Positions 34,411-43,043 of a DNA stretch of 45,468 nt are shown one piece after another; within the stretch, counting starts at the first letter, position 1, and every line of letters begins with the position of its first letter. A program made the position numbers and the translations under genes. The DNA is from Gammaproteobacteria bacterium (GTDB lineage Bacteria > Pseudomonadota > Gammaproteobacteria > Pseudomonadales > Azotimanducaceae), in assembly GCA_012960535.1 (NCBI GenBank), contig DUBB01000006.1, positions 1-45,468 on the forward strand, in the 5' to 3' direction. The notes under the pieces are model-generated. The model was not told the origin of the DNA. It saw only the letters and a program-made list of their open reading frames with translations, and searched no databases.

Positions 34411-36192
34411 GTCGATATTTATACTGTCACCATCGCCATAACCCTGCTCCTTTGTATTATAGCAGGCACTTATGCGGGGAAAAGGGTCAAAAACACCAAT
34501 GATTATTTTGTGGCAGGACGCCGCGCTCCAACCTTTCTGATCGCCTCGACTCTGGTCGCCAGTGTGTTAAGTACATCTATCTTCCTTGGTGAGGCTGGAT
34601 TCACCTACGACGGTCAGATGGGGCCTTATATTCTGGGTCCGGGAATAGCTGTAATAGGTTATGTTTACGGCGCCATTTTCTTTGGCACTTTCCTGAGACG
34701 CAGTAAGGCTCCCACAGTTGCTGATTTTCTGGGGCAGAGGTTCAATAGCTTTAGAGTTCAGCAGGCAGCAGGGATCACTATTATCCTGGGTCTGGGCGGG
34801 TATCTGATCATAGTCACTCAGGGAGCCGCCATTTTACTGTCCCAATTGACGGATTTAAGCTACATCCAGGGCATTCTCCTGGCCTGGTTTTGTTACACTG
34901 CTTTTACGCTGTACTCCGGCTCCCAGGGTGTCATTATTACCGACACGATGATGTTTACGCTGTTTGCTATTGCAACCATCGTTTTCGCTTTTACCATCAG
35001 CAATCACTTCGGCGGGATAGCCCAGGCAATTGAGCAGATGGCGCAACTGGAAAGTAAACCCGGCATTGCATCCTGGCATGGCATCATTGGCCCGGGTACA
35101 GAATGGCCAACCGCCACTGACTATGTCATCTGGTCGCTGGCTATGGATATGTCCTGGGCAATGGTTTATGCGGTAGGCCCCTGGCAAGCAGGTCGACACT
35201 TGATGGCAAGGGATGAGCATGTCGTCATTCGCTCGTCAATTTATGCGTGTTTTGCCGTCATTTTCATGCAGATGATGATCTACGCGCTGGGTGGTTTCAT
35301 TAACCTTGCCAGACCTGATATCGCGCCCTCTGAAACAGTGATAATATGGGCCGCACTGAATCTGGTCCCCGACCTCCTGGGGGCGGTGCTGCTGGCCGGA
35401 ATTATGGCTGCGGCGTTGTCCTCTGCTTCGACTTTTTTATCGTTAGTTGGATTCAGTATCAGCAATGACGTTATCAAGCAGAAGAATGCCCTGACCTTAC
35501 GCTATACCCGAAGCATCATGCTATTAACAGGCTTTGTGGTCCTTGCTATCAGCTTGTACACGCCACCCAATGTATTCTGGCTGATGTTATTTATCGGTAC
35601 CGTTTTCGCGTCCTCATGGGGCCCAGTTGGTTTCCTGAGCATCTGGAGTAAGAATATCACCGCCGATGCGGCTTTCTGGGGGATTATTGCCGGCACAGTT
35701 TTTAATGTCGTACCCGCCTGGCTTGAGTACATCGACGCAATTGTCCTACCCAGCTATGCTAACCCTGTTATCATTGGCGCCATTGCCAGTCTGGCTACGA
35801 TTGGGGTCATCTCCTCGCGCGGTCAGGTAACCCAGGAAGAAAAGCGCTATCGTCAGAACCTGCATAAGACGCCTGAAATCGATCGAGATCTTAAAAAGAC
35901 CAGACTCACCTTGCTGGCACCCGCCTTGCTGGTGGTTTATGGTTGCTTAATGCCAGTGCTACTCATAGTTTATTATGTATTTCCCTATCAGACCGGCGCT
36001 GGCCTGCTGGCCAGTGACGGTGGTATCGACTGGACCAGTGGAGAAGCGATTCTTGCGCTTTGTTCAGCGCTGCTTTACATACCCCTTGGCCTGTTTACAG
36101 CCAGGTCAGTCTGGCGACGTTACCGGCCCAGCCAAGAAATGCCGAAGTCTTCCACCCATAGGAATACGGAAAATGATGCAATACCAATATGA
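34411..36192 (+). CDS. sodium:solute symporter (SSS family), non-canonical start
   Basis: This SSS-family (PutP/SLC5-like) symporter of about 593 residues has 12-13 membrane helices. It contains GKRVKNTNDYFVAGRRAP in the first loop, with helix 1 (TVTIAITLLLCIIAG) upstream, and ASTLVASVLSTSIFLGEAGF for the Na+ site. No ATG, GTG or TTG exists in frame before the GTG at 34510, and starting there would delete helix 1. A perfect AGAGGAG lies seven bases before GTC at 34411, where a normal start would be, giving VDIYTVT. The start codon may have mutated from GTG, or the base may be a sequence error. It is followed by an overlapping oxidoreductase gene. The substrate is unknown. Confidence 0.8.
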   Translation, partial: VDIYTVTIAITLLLCIIAGTYAGKRVKNTNDYFVAGRRAPTFLIASTLVASVLSTSIFLGEAGFTYDGQMGPYILGPGIAVIGYVYGAIFFGTFLRRSKAPTVADFLGQRFNSFRVQQAAGITIILGLGGYLIIVTQGAAILLSQLTDLSYIQGILLAWFCYTAFTLYSGSQGVIITDTMMFTLFAIATIVFAFTISNHFGGIAQAIEQMAQLESKPGIASWHGIIGPGTEWPTATDYVIWSLAMDMSWAMVYAVGPWQAGRHLMARDEHVVIRSSIYACFAVIFMQMMIYALGGFINLARPDIAPSETVIIWAALNLVPDLLGAVLLAGIMAAALSSASTFLSLVGFSISNDVIKQKNALTLRYTRSIMLLTGFVVLAISLYTPPNVFWLMLFIGTVFASSWGPVGFLSIWSKNITADAAFWGIIAGTVFNVVPAWLEYIDAIVLPSYANPVIIGAIASLATIGVISSRGQVTQEEKRYRQNLHKTPEIDRDLKKTRLTLLAPALLVVYGCLMPVLLIVYYVFPYQTGAGLLASDGGIDWTSGEAILALCSALLYIPLGLFTARSVWRRYRPSQEMPKSSTHRNTENDAIPI

Positions 36193-37786
36193 CGCTATTG
36201 TCATCGGTGCCGGTCATAACGGCCTGACCACGGCAAATTATCTGGCGATGGGCGGATTAAAAGTCTGTGTGCTTGAGCAGCGCCCTGTCGTTGGCGGCGC
36301 TGCCGTCAGTGAAGAGTTTCATCCTGGCTATCGAAATTCGGTCGCTTCCTACGTGGTTAGTCTGCTGAGGGAAGAAGTAGTCGAAGAACTTGAATTAAGA
36401 AAATTCGGGTACCAGACCATGCCCTTACCCAACGCTTTCTACCCAGACCTGAATGGGGAGTACCTGCTGCTCACTGAAGATGAAAGCCATAATAAAGCAC
36501 AGTATGCCAAGTTTTCCGATAGCGACTATGACGCTGTAACGGCATTTGATGAGGTCGTAGAAAAAGTCGGCGCAATCATCGGCAGTCAATGGCTTAAAGA
36601 ACCGCCGCGGCTTTACCAGGGCGGGATCAGTGATCTGATTGCGGCCTCAAAGCTGGGTCTTGATCTGTATCACCTTGACAATGCCACTCGGCATAGCCTT
36701 CTGCAGTTCTTCGTCGGCGCCCCTGAATCGATTATTGAAAGCTGGTTTGATAGTCATAAAGTCAAGGCGATGATCGCCAGCCACTGCATGCCGGGTAACT
36801 ATGCGTCCTTGTCTCAACCGGGTGCCGGCCTTGCCATGTTACATCATGCCGTGGGCTCTCTGGATGGCAAAAAAGGTGCCTGGGGCCTGGTACGCGGCGG
36901 TATGGGCACGATTACCCAGGCCATGGCCAGATCAGCGCTGGCAAAGGGTGTCGAAATTAAGACAGAAGCGCCGGTTGAAAAAATATTATTGCGGGACGGT
37001 ATAGCAAATGGTGTTCGCCTGAGTGATGGAAGCTCACTGCATGCGAGAATCATCGCTGCCAATACCGATCCCAAACGGACATTTTTGACATTGCTGGGTA
37101 AGGAGTTTCTACCCGAAAAATTTGCCAGAGACATCAGCGCCTTCAGGCAGGAGTCTGCTTCACTGCGCATAAATCTCGCCTTGAGCGGACTGCCCCAATT
37201 TCACTGTATGCCCGGTAACAGCATCGGTCCACAACACCAGAGCACGATAGTCTTTATCCAGAGCAAGGCGCATTTAGAGGAGGCCTACCTGTCTTCGCGA
37301 GCTGGAATTCCGGCAGATCCCCCTATTGTCGAAGCTATTATCCCCAGCACCCTGGATGACACGCTGACCGATGCGCCTGGCACGCATGTGATGAGCCTGT
37401 TATGCAAGTATATGCCTTATGACCTCAAGGACGGGAAACACTGGGACACTGAAAAAGAAACCGTGGTAACCAACATCCTTGAGTATTTGACCCGGTTTAT
37501 TCCCAATCTGCCTGATATTCTGGTCGCTCACCAATGCCTGTCGCCACTGGACATTGAACGTATGTTTGGTATGACCCGGGGTGATATATGCCATGGCCGC
37601 CTGGAACCAGACCAATTGTTCAGTGCCCGCCCACATCCGGACGCCGCTCAATATGCGACCCCGGTTAAAGGGCTTTATCTGTGCGGATCCGGCGCTCATC
37701 CTGGCGGCGGTGTGACCGGTGCTCCGGGCCGAAATGCGGCTCAGCGTATATTAAGGGACGTAAAGCAGAAGCGACTTGCAAGCTAA
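36173..37786 (+). CDS. PYROXD2-like NAD(P)/FAD-dependent oxidoreductase
   Basis: The 537-residue flavoprotein belongs to the phytoene-desaturase-like amine oxidase superfamily and resembles PYROXD2. The N-terminal dinucleotide motif is AIVIGAGHNGLTTANYLAMGG (about residues 8-28), with VVGGAAVSEEFHPGY after it. The closing FAD segment is LYLCGSGAHPGGGVTGAPGRN. The frame runs from 35975 inside the symporter, but the double ATG at 36173/36176 fits the family start and overlaps the symporter's end by 20 bases. No carotenoid genes are nearby, so the true substrate is open. It is probably co-translated with the symporter, which may import its substrate. Confidence 0.88.
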   Translation: MMQYQYDAIVIGAGHNGLTTANYLAMGGLKVCVLEQRPVVGGAAVSEEFHPGYRNSVASYVVSLLREEVVEELELRKFGYQTMPLPNAFYPDLNGEYLLLTEDESHNKAQYAKFSDSDYDAVTAFDEVVEKVGAIIGSQWLKEPPRLYQGGISDLIAASKLGLDLYHLDNATRHSLLQFFVGAPESIIESWFDSHKVKAMIASHCMPGNYASLSQPGAGLAMLHHAVGSLDGKKGAWGLVRGGMGTITQAMARSALAKGVEIKTEAPVEKILLRDGIANGVRLSDGSSLHARIIAANTDPKRTFLTLLGKEFLPEKFARDISAFRQESASLRINLALSGLPQFHCMPGNSIGPQHQSTIVFIQSKAHLEEAYLSSRAGIPADPPIVEAIIPSTLDDTLTDAPGTHVMSLLCKYMPYDLKDGKHWDTEKETVVTNILEYLTRFIPNLPDILVAHQCLSPLDIERMFGMTRGDICHGRLEPDQLFSARPHPDAAQYATPVKGLYLCGSGAHPGGGVTGAPGRNAAQRILRDVKQKRLAS

Positions 37787-38008
37787 CGCACTGTGAAATC
37801 AGCATCTGTTGCTGACTTGAGACGCTGGCTACGATTAATTCACCTCAGGCAAGACATTCACAAACCGAATTATCCCTAGCAGAGTAGCTGGGCTCAATTT
37901 TAACGCGCTGTAGCAGTGTAATAGGCGGGTCTTACGTGATGGGTATGCTTCCGGGAAAGGCATCAATCCAAAGCAGTGTTTTCCTGACGATAGGATAAAG
38001 CAGCCTGT

Positions 38009-38410
38009 CTACTCGTAATCGAGAGGCTTAATGTTTTTCGCATTGATCTGGTTATTGTTGCTAGCCAGGAATTGATTCTTGAGATTCAATATGATTTCAA
38101 ACTCAGAATCTGTCAGGAGTTCCAGGTTATCCATCTGTCGCTGTTTACCGTTAGCCGTCGTGCCGACTGAAGGATAAACATCTTCCAGAAGCCAGGCAGC
38201 AGACACTTCAAATAATCTGGCCAGTGCTGAAATCGTCTGCCTTTTGGGTAGATGTAGGCCATCTCCGCGCTGTGCTCGTTCCCATCGAGCAATACCAGCA
38301 TGGCTGATGTTAAGGCTCAGAGGCGCTAGTTCCTCAGACATCGACCGTAACGATAGCCCTTTGGCAAGTCTTAAGGCCCTGATCTTTTCATAAAAAACAG
38401 TCGTTCCCAA
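38009..38410 (-). CDS. XRE-family HTH transcriptional regulator
   Basis: The 133-residue protein has an N-terminal Cro/CI-type helix-turn-helix at about residues 8-75 (IRALRLAKGLSLRSMSEEL, then SHAGIARWERA and TISALARLFEVS). A polar C-terminal tail without known domain follows. The start is a TTG with GAGG about seven bases upstream; the only upstream in-frame possibilities end at a TAG. It probably represses its own gene or neighbours. It lies between the convergent oxidoreductase gene (222 bases away) and the upstream hydrolase operon in the same orientation. Confidence 0.8.
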   Translation of the reverse strand: MGTTVFYEKIRALRLAKGLSLRSMSEELAPLSLNISHAGIARWERAQRGDGLHLPKRQTISALARLFEVSAAWLLEDVYPSVGTTANGKQRQMDNLELLTDSEFEIILNLKNQFLASNNNQINAKNIKPLDYE

Positions 38411-38576
38411 AGCATCCTCATACTGGCTAAGTCTTTCAATTTGACACTAATTTAGTCGTATCTCATCAACAATACAATCCTGTTTTCAATACGAGTTTGC
38501 TGTCATTCTCTGGAGACAAGCTTTTTTAGTAAGGGCTCGCTGTCTGCGGCTGAGCTTCAGTCTTGTTAAGGTGTGT

Positions 38577-39641
38577 TTATTCTGCCACCTTAAGTGCAAA
38601 CCGGTACAGCGCATCCTGGGTCTCCTGATATAAATCTGGCGTTATATCGGGAAAGCCCATATCTCCAGCATGAGGTGTGCCGTGTACGGTGCGGGCCGCA
38701 CAGGTAACCTCTGCATGCCGTAATTTTCGGTAATAGGCCAACCCTTCATCCCGCAGGGGATCCAACTCGTTGACCGAGATAATATGGGGAGGCAGGCCCC
38801 TTAGGTCATTGACACTGGCATGAAAAGGCCATGCCAGAGGATTAGTCTGGTTATCGCCTGAAGGATCATACACTTTCACAAGAGCAGCCATCATCTCGCA
38901 GTCGAGCAGATAGCCATTATTTTCCCTGATCGATACTAGCTCGCCAGCGGGCTCTGCATAGCCACCGTATATATACGGGCACATCGCGAAGACGCCATCA
39001 ATCCGCTCGCACCAGTCTTCAGTCTTTGCCTTTAATGTGACTGCCAGCGACAGATTGCCGCCACCTGACTCTCCCGATACGATCAGACACGATAAACCAA
39101 GTGCCGCCCTGTTACGATCCGCCCACTGAATGGCATCAGCACAGTCGTTAAGACCTGCCGGAAACGGATGATTACCCAGGCTGCCGCCACCATTTCTGAA
39201 TTCAACGGCAATCACCAGCATACCCCTTGCAGCCAGACTCTTGCACCAGCGAATATTGCTGGGATCCTGCGCCGTCATCAGCACCATACCCCCGCCATGA
39301 AGATGAACCATGCCTGGAACCAAGCCCTTGGTATCCGGCCTGTAAATATAGAGCGTGATGTCGTGACCAGCGGATCCCTTAATAACCTGGACTCGGGTCT
39401 GCACCGCTGGATAATCCGGCATGGCAGCATGCATCAAAGGATAGGCCTGTGCTGCTGCTGCCTCAAAAGCTTGACAGTAGTCCAGGCATTCCTCATAGGA
39501 CGCAGTATCGCTCAAGGGCGCCACATCGGTCGACCACCCCACTAAAGCAATGGCTTCGCGCAATCGCGGATCAGCGCGCGGATCGTCTTCGAATTGAAGC
39601 GCCGGGTCGGTCAATTTCCCTGGTAGTATAAGGTCACTCAT
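38577..39641 (-). CDS. alpha/beta hydrolase (HSL-type esterase)
   Basis: The 354-residue esterase of the hormone-sensitive lipase family has the oxyanion motif HLHGGGMVLM near residue 115 and the nucleophile motif GESGGGN near residue 192. An acid residue is found in NELDPLRDEG and a histidine in GTPHAGD near residue 325. It hydrolyses carboxylic esters. The ATG at 39641 is chosen because GGAGG lies eight bases upstream; the frame opens at 39656. The upstream CoA transferase gene is 61 bases away in the same direction, so they likely form an operon acting on one acid or ester. Soluble, no signal peptide. Confidence 0.9.
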   Translation of the reverse strand: MSDLILPGKLTDPALQFEDDPRADPRLREAIALVGWSTDVAPLSDTASYEECLDYCQAFEAAAAQAYPLMHAAMPDYPAVQTRVQVIKGSAGHDITLYIYRPDTKGLVPGMVHLHGGGMVLMTAQDPSNIRWCKSLAARGMLVIAVEFRNGGGSLGNHPFPAGLNDCADAIQWADRNRAALGLSCLIVSGESGGGNLSLAVTLKAKTEDWCERIDGVFAMCPYIYGGYAEPAGELVSIRENNGYLLDCEMMAALVKVYDPSGDNQTNPLAWPFHASVNDLRGLPPHIISVNELDPLRDEGLAYYRKLRHAEVTCAARTVHGTPHAGDMGFPDITPDLYQETQDALYRFALKVAE

Positions 39642-39702
39642 CGATGCTTCCTCCATAAATGCGACAAATCGTTTTCATTGGTCTTATGCAGGGATGGCTG
39701 CA

Positions 39703-40917
39703 TTAACCAATTGCGCCATCTTCACGTAAGCTAGCCTGCTCAGCATCACTATAACCAAGCTCCGATAAAATAAGATCATTATCCTGGCCAAGACTGGGTG
39801 CGGGACGCCGTACGGTGATCGGCGTCCTGGAAAATTTTGCTGCAGGGCCGACCAGAGGTATGTTTGACCCATCGCTAAGCTGTGTAGGGATTAACATATC
39901 TCTGGCATGAATATGAGGCTCCTTTGCTATTTCAGCAGGGGTATTGACGCGGGTAGCAGGTAAGCCGAGTTCCGCAAACCGTAGCACAATATCGTCCACA
40001 CTGCGCAATGAACAATATTCAGCGAGCATGCTATCTAACTCATCCCGCCTGGCTAGCCGCTCACTGCCGGAAAGATCCTTCAACTGATCCTGACCTATTT
40101 CTCCTGCAAGTTGTTGCCAGTGACTGTCCAGTAAAACACCTGCAAAGACTTTACCGTCTGTGCAGGTATAATTGTTCACCGGTGCGGCGATTGAAAACTG
40201 ATTCCCCATCCTGGGTGTGGGCAGGCCCATCGCGCCCAGACTGGCGAGCCCATTACTCTGGAACATGATGCTGTCGACCAACGATACGTCTACATGCTGT
40301 CCTTCGCCTGTCTGGTCGCGATGGCGAAGCGCTGCCATGGCTGCCATGGCACCATGTAAGCCACCCAGGTCATCGGCAAGAAATGTCGGTGCTTTAATGG
40401 GCCCACCATCGGGTTCGCCGTTTAAAGCCGCCCAGCCTGTGTAGTTCTGGGCAAGAGGGTCGTACCCTACCCTTTCGCTCAAAGGACCGAACTGGCCGAA
40501 GCCACTGACACTGACATACACTAAATCAGGCTTAAGCTTACGAAGGTTGTGATAACCCAGGCCCCATTCAGGCAGTGTGCCAGGACGAAAATTCTCGATA
40601 AACAGGTCCGCTTTCTCTACCAGCTTGAGCACGATAGCTTTACCCTGCGCCGAACGTAGATCAACAGTGAGGGATTCCTTATTGCGGTTGACGGTCTCAT
40701 TAAATATCGACAGCTGTGAGCCTGGCACCATAGGCGGAATATTTCTGGTTACATCTCCAGTTGGATGCTCGATTTTTATGACTCTCGCGCCAAAGTCTGC
40801 AAGAATACAACCAGCCATAGGCCCTGCCCAGGTGGTCGTTGCTTCAATGACTAAAACACCGCTGAGTGGCCCCGTTAGGTCCGTTCGAACTTCCTCAAAG
40901 AACGCTTCTTTTTTCAT
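39703..40917 (-). CDS. CaiB/BaiF-family CoA transferase
   Basis: The 404-residue family III CoA transferase moves CoA between acids through an aspartyl intermediate. The N-terminal GVLVIEATTTWAGPMAGCIL binds CoA, NRNKESLTVDLRSAQGK follows, and the catalytic Asp is in FLADDLGGLHGAMAAMAAL. RHRDQTGEGQHVDVSLVDS is also typical. The frame opens at a TTG at 40950; the ATG at 40917 (MKKEAFFEE) has GAGA a few bases upstream. It sits upstream of the esterase. The substrate pair is unknown (crotonobetaine, formate, succinate and 2-methyl acids are known in the family). Confidence 0.92.
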   Translation of the reverse strand: MKKEAFFEEVRTDLTGPLSGVLVIEATTTWAGPMAGCILADFGARVIKIEHPTGDVTRNIPPMVPGSQLSIFNETVNRNKESLTVDLRSAQGKAIVLKLVEKADLFIENFRPGTLPEWGLGYHNLRKLKPDLVYVSVSGFGQFGPLSERVGYDPLAQNYTGWAALNGEPDGGPIKAPTFLADDLGGLHGAMAAMAALRHRDQTGEGQHVDVSLVDSIMFQSNGLASLGAMGLPTPRMGNQFSIAAPVNNYTCTDGKVFAGVLLDSHWQQLAGEIGQDQLKDLSGSERLARRDELDSMLAEYCSLRSVDDIVLRFAELGLPATRVNTPAEIAKEPHIHARDMLIPTQLSDGSNIPLVGPAAKFSRTPITVRRPAPSLGQDNDLILSELGYSDAEQASLREDGAIG

Positions 40918-41351
40918 TGCTGTCTCGATTATTAATGGCTTCCAGGTCAAAACTAACAGAGTAAAGCCAAAACAACAGCTGAATTGGCTTATCGTGTGTT
41001 CAGAAGCAGTTTCCCTGCAGGCACTTAACCCTGATGGTTAACCTCTGCCGTTAACCTTTCGGGCTGTAGCGTAGTTATAAGTCTTCCTGGTTATTGCCGT
41101 GGGATTGTTTCCTTCAATGAGACGAGTAAAGCGCCCCAGGTAAATGTGCCTGCCGCAATCAGCTTCTCTGTGTGACCTTGATCCATATAATCAGTATTTA
41201 ATCAGCACTTAATTAGTACATCAATTGTCGATTATGTGTGCAGCAATTGTACGGATAACCAATCGATATGGTTTGGTTATTAGGAGCGTGATCATAAGCG
41301 TTTCTGAAAGCCTAATCTTTGTATTTTCTTGGCCTAATAACGGAGTGTGTT
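40918..41351. other. non-coding gap
   Basis: No gene, repeat or clear terminator is visible between the CoA transferase start and the small ORF at 41352. It probably holds the promoters of both divergent transcripts. An AT-rich stretch lies at 41190-41310. Confidence 0.4.
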
Positions 41352-41753
41352 ATGGTCTTGAAAGAAGAGGAAATTGCGTACTTTAGAGAACTAGAAGAAG
41401 GCGTTACTCGTGGAACAGAAAACAGGCAAAGAAAGAGAAAATGAAATATTTACGCTCGGTTTTGTCTTTTTGCAGCAGCGGACGCCTCAAGGCGTATTCT
41501 GCTATTAACCTCACCCGATTCTTTTTTAATAGCCGATCTGCGCAACGCTTTCAATGAAGGCGACCTGCTCTTGCAGGTAGTCCTTGCCCGTATAGCTTTA
41601 TTAGTAGCCTTTGTTGCTTTCTATTTATTTCCAGTGAGGCTGCAATTGTATGCTCAGATAGTGAATACCTGCGCTATTGTCATAATAGCCATGCTGCTTT
41701 GGCTAGATGCGGAATATATCCTGGTTAGCCTTACCGACGGGCAACTACTGTAG
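41352..41753 (+). pseudogene. broken ORF for a small membrane protein (in-frame TGA)
   Basis: An ATG with GGAG seven bases upstream begins a 30-codon reading frame, MVLKEEEIAYFRELEEGVTR and a basic tail, that stops at a TGA (41442-41444). The same frame then stays open for 102 more codons with two membrane helices (VLARIALLVAFVAFYLFP, VNTCAIVIIAMLLWL) before a TAG. The two parts may be one gene split by a nonsense codon, or unrelated. No cysteine-type motif surrounds the TGA and no clear hairpin follows it. A second ATG overlaps the TGA (41441) in another frame. Confidence 0.35.
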
Positions 41754-41792
41754 GTCTATTTTGCCGTGTTTGTTCGAATATGCTGTATCTAC

Positions 41793-43043
41793 CTATTGGT
41801 CTTGAACCACATTGACCTGGTAAGAGGGATTTAATAATACTTCTCTGATTATCCGCCCAACAATGGCATCTTGCCCTTCAGCCATAACAGTGGCCGATAA
41901 CTGAATTCTTCCACCTGAAAACTGCAGCAATCGAATTTCAACCGAAGGGCTGTGGTTGCGTAATGCAGCAATAAATTCCTCACGACTCAACTGAATTAAA
42001 TTAGTGTCCCAATCAATATCCAGATACAGCTCATTGGTGATGCTTTCAGATTCGAAAATACGCGTGATGACGCCCGGTATATCTGATATCTGCGCGATAA
42101 TATTTTCGAATCGCTGCTGCTTATACAAATAGTCCTGCGCTTCTGAAACATTAAGGCTTGCTTCCAGGGCAATCAACATGCCAAGGTATTCCTCAGACGA
42201 CACTTTCATGCCACGGCCAATAGAGAGATGATTTGGCGCGCTATGTCTTCGCGCGTATCTGATTAAATCCGACTTGCCAAGTAACAGACCGGCACTGTAG
42301 GGCCCTCGCAGCCCCTTCCCGCCTGAGTAACAAATGAGATCAAAACCTTCTTTGACGCCCTTAAGAATATTAGTTGCTGGCGGCGTCGTCGTTGCTGCAT
42401 CACACAAGCAAGGCACGCCCAGTTCCTTTGCCAGTGATATATAGTTCTGAGCTGCAATATTGTCACCCTGCTGGGTTGGTTTTAAGAAGAACATCATAGC
42501 CGTTCGCTCATTGACCGAGTTCCGAACATCCTGCTCGGATTCAACCTCAATCAGTTTTCCACCCGCGACGGTCAAGGCCCTGTCGTAGGTATACCGGTGT
42601 TTTTTCTGAATAACAATTTCGTTTTTTGTATGGGTGGTATCCGGTAGTTGCTGCATTTTATGTTCATCACCCAGGGTCATGCAGGCAGCCGTTCCCAGAA
42701 CCAGAGAAGCTGTGGCCCCAGAGGTAACCATCGCGGCTTCAGATCCAGTCAGCTTAGCGATTTTCTTGCCGACAGCGGTATGCAGGTCAGCCATTTTGAC
42801 TTTACGAATGGCCGCGTAACGCATTGCATCAATTACTTCCGGGCGCATTCTGGCGCCGCCGTAGGCCGAATAGGCGCCGGCAGCATTAATAAACGGTGTA
42901 ACACCCAGTTCCTTGAAGTAATCCCGGTTCGAGGGTGCTGGTATCGACTGGGATTCTTGCTGACTGCATCCTGTGGCACTACCCAGCAAGGTAAACGGCA
43001 CAACACCGGCTATACTTTTTAAAATAGTTCGTCTGAATGTCAT
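41793..43043 (-). CDS. Tat-exported SelA-fold PLP enzyme, lipoprotein form
   Basis: The 416-residue fold-type I PLP enzyme is of the SelA/DgaE-like group. The N-terminus TFRRTILKSIAGVVPFTLLG has the RR of a Tat signal, and GSATGC (C26) is a lipobox. The PLP-lysine is K243 in ICYSGGKGLRGPYSAG, the ring-binding aspartate is in CLCDAATTTPP, and TSGATASLVLGTAACM is the N-terminal cofactor loop. It shares organisation with the following paralogue, which is upstream in the operon. The ATG overlaps the upstream stop by one base (TAATG), so it is translationally coupled. Tat transport suits a folded, PLP-loaded protein. Activity may be a beta-elimination or aldolase-type reaction on an exported or periplasmic amino acid; inference only. 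Confidence 0.8.
   Translation of the reverse strand: MTFRRTILKSIAGVVPFTLLGSATGCSQQESQSIPAPSNRDYFKELGVTPFINAAGAYSAYGGARMRPEVIDAMRYAAIRKVKMADLHTAVGKKIAKLTGSEAAMVTSGATASLVLGTAACMTLGDEHKMQQLPDTTHTKNEIVIQKKHRYTYDRALTVAGGKLIEVESEQDVRNSVNERTAMMFFLKPTQQGDNIAAQNYISLAKELGVPCLCDAATTTPPATNILKGVKEGFDLICYSGGKGLRGPYSAGLLLGKSDLIRYARRHSAPNHLSIGRGMKVSSEEYLGMLIALEASLNVSEAQDYLYKQQRFENIIAQISDIPGVITRIFESESITNELYLDIDWDTNLIQLSREEFIAALRNHSPSVEIRLLQFSGGRIQLSATVMAEGQDAIVGRIIREVLLNPSYQVNVVQDQ

Noticed and set aside
37799..37815. TCAGCA-TCTGT-TGCTGA hairpin as terminator of the PYROXD2-like gene
   Set aside because: The stem is only six pairs and no T-run follows.
41442..41444. Second selenocysteine TGA
   Set aside because: The residue context is basic and non-redox, and no proper hairpin is found 16-37 bases downstream.
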